From BM520 sp964594665 (GTDB lineage: Bacteria; Bacteroidota; Bacteroidia; Bacteroidales; BM520): a stretch of 64,000 nt of DNA. Positions 63,372-64,000 of the stretch are shown in pieces; positions within the stretch are counted from its first letter, which is position 1; the number at the start of each line of letters is the position of its first letter. The notes under the pieces are model-generated. The model was not told the DNA's origin. It did no database searches and saw nothing but the letters and a program-made list of their open reading frames with translations. Where the stretch lies: assembly GCA_964594665.1 (NCBI GenBank), contig CAZQNY010000001.1, positions 62,001-126,000 of the forward strand. The letters are read 5' to 3'. Position numbers and translations under genes: made by a program.

Positions 63372-64000
63372 TTAGTTTATAATTACTTTATATGCTGATA
63401 ATGAGGAGTTAGTGCCAATAATTAAAACGATAATACCTCTCTGAGAGTTAGCTGAAAAAGATGCTTCTTTACCATCGGAGGAAATATAAAGATCTGATAA
63501 GGTTATTTCGCTACCAGATAAGTTATAGGCCTTAAAATTTGTAATTGCATCATCAGCAATAATAGAGATGGTATTTCCTGGGAACGCAGGATTTGGGTAT
63601 ACCCGTAAATTATGATCGGTTGAATTAAAAATATCTATATCAAGCAGAATACTAACCGCTCCTACCCCATCAGCAATTCCATATCCAAGCATATAGGATG
63701 GATTTCCTGAAGACCGTCCGGACTGTTTTAATGCACTACGGATCTCGATTGTGTTTTTACCCGGGTCAGCCTGCATTATACAAGCTGATAATCCGGCGAT
63801 GAGAGGTGAAGCAAAAGAGGTACCACTACCGAAAGTCATTCCACCAGTTGGCGTCGACACCAGATTTCCCTGCCCGAGGGCTACAATATCAGGCTTTATT
63901 CTTCCATCAAAGGTAGGCCCTACTGAACTAAACGATGCATAAGAGGAATCTGTTTTTACAGCACCAACGGTAATAACATCTACGGCATCAGCCGGAGCTG
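63372..64000 (-). CDS. Subtilisin-like S8 serine protease with type IX sorting tail (C-terminal part)
   Basis: The frame is open to the window edge, so only the C-terminal 208 residues are present. The S8 catalytic Ser motif is GTSFASPLIAG, preceded by DVITVGAVKTDSSYASFSSVG and GRIKPDIVALG, all typical of subtilases. After the protease domain comes LRVYPNPAFPGN, the start of a type A C-terminal sorting domain, ending in SLSAYKVIIN. The protein should therefore be exported through the type IX system and fixed to or released from the cell surface. A transcript starting beyond 64000 is read on the minus strand. Confidence 0.93.
   Translation of the reverse strand, partial: APADAVDVITVGAVKTDSSYASFSSVGPTFDGRIKPDIVALGQGNLVSTPTGGMTFGSGTSFASPLIAGLSACIMQADPGKNTIEIRSALKQSGRSSGNPSYMLGYGIADGVGAVSILLDIDIFNSTDHNLRVYPNPAFPGNTISIIADDAITNFKAYNLSGSEITLSDLYISSDGKEASFSANSQRGIIVLIIGTNSSLSAYKVIIN

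Overview
The window looks like chromosomal DNA of a Bacteroidota bacterium, probably Bacteroidales or Marinilabiliales. The evidence is its AT-rich composition, TAnnTTTG-type -7 promoter boxes with few Shine-Dalgarno sequences, a Bacteroidota-type RNA polymerase omega subunit, a fused CcsB-CcsA, a DUF4835/PorD type IX secretion protein, type IX sorting tails, a GH97 glucosidase, and an rpmG-DUF4295-ftsY block. Most of the window is core genome; no phage and no intact insertion sequence was seen.

Layout. 1-2.7 kb: serine biosynthesis operon serC-serA-DUF1015 (minus strand). 2.9-11.6 kb: secreted beta-lactamase-fold hydrolase, ferritin-like protein, GH97 lipoprotein, DUF6340-like lipoprotein, a PflA-like radical SAM enzyme, a BASS transporter and an acyltransferase. 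11.6-26.9 kb: one compact seven-gene minus-strand operon for signalling and envelope functions. 27.1-34.2 kb: cytochrome c maturation (CcsBA), a beta-barrel protein, an odd GAF-like regulator, an orphan basic protein and an AEC carrier. 34.2-35.6 kb: an eroded accessory island with a YafQ-type toxin-antitoxin pair, a decayed second antitoxin copy and gene scraps. 35.6-46.1 kb: TPR protein, gyrA, clpC, and the acyl-CoA dehydrogenase/etfA/etfB operon. 46.3-52.0 kb: two unusual uncharacterised proteins, ftsY, DUF4295, rpmG, xerD, a free-standing TonB domain and tRNA-Thr/tRNA-Tyr. 52.1-63.1 kb: fabI, recN-porD-coaBC-rpoZ-bamD, galK, two FKBP lipoproteins, an NrnA-like DHH phosphoesterase, ndk and an XRE regulator. 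The window ends inside a type IX-secreted subtilisin.

The best candidate for an undescribed system is the 26949-11585 operon. In transcription order it encodes a membrane-anchored nSTAND NTPase with WD40 repeats, a TonB-dependent receptor with a periplasmic helical-repeat N-terminus, a GNAT acetyltransferase, a fusion of a nucleotide-transporter/MFS-like domain with HEAT-like repeats and a Crp-like C-terminus, a two-component beta-propeller protein whose phosphoacceptor His is replaced by Asp, a normal soluble histidine kinase, and a receiver-SpoIIE (PP2C) phosphatase. Neighbouring genes overlap or lie within 25 bp, except for an 84-bp gap before the last one, so they are probably co-expressed. 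I infer an envelope-to-cytosol signalling route ending in a phosphatase output. This rests on context and domains only, not on any known pathway.

Other notable points are the His-to-Lys change in SerA, REP-like palindromes at 4.45 kb, an ABAB four-repeat protein at 47.4-48.3 kb, a terminator that abuts the galK start codon, and a 33-bp dyad operator candidate upstream of the XRE regulator.
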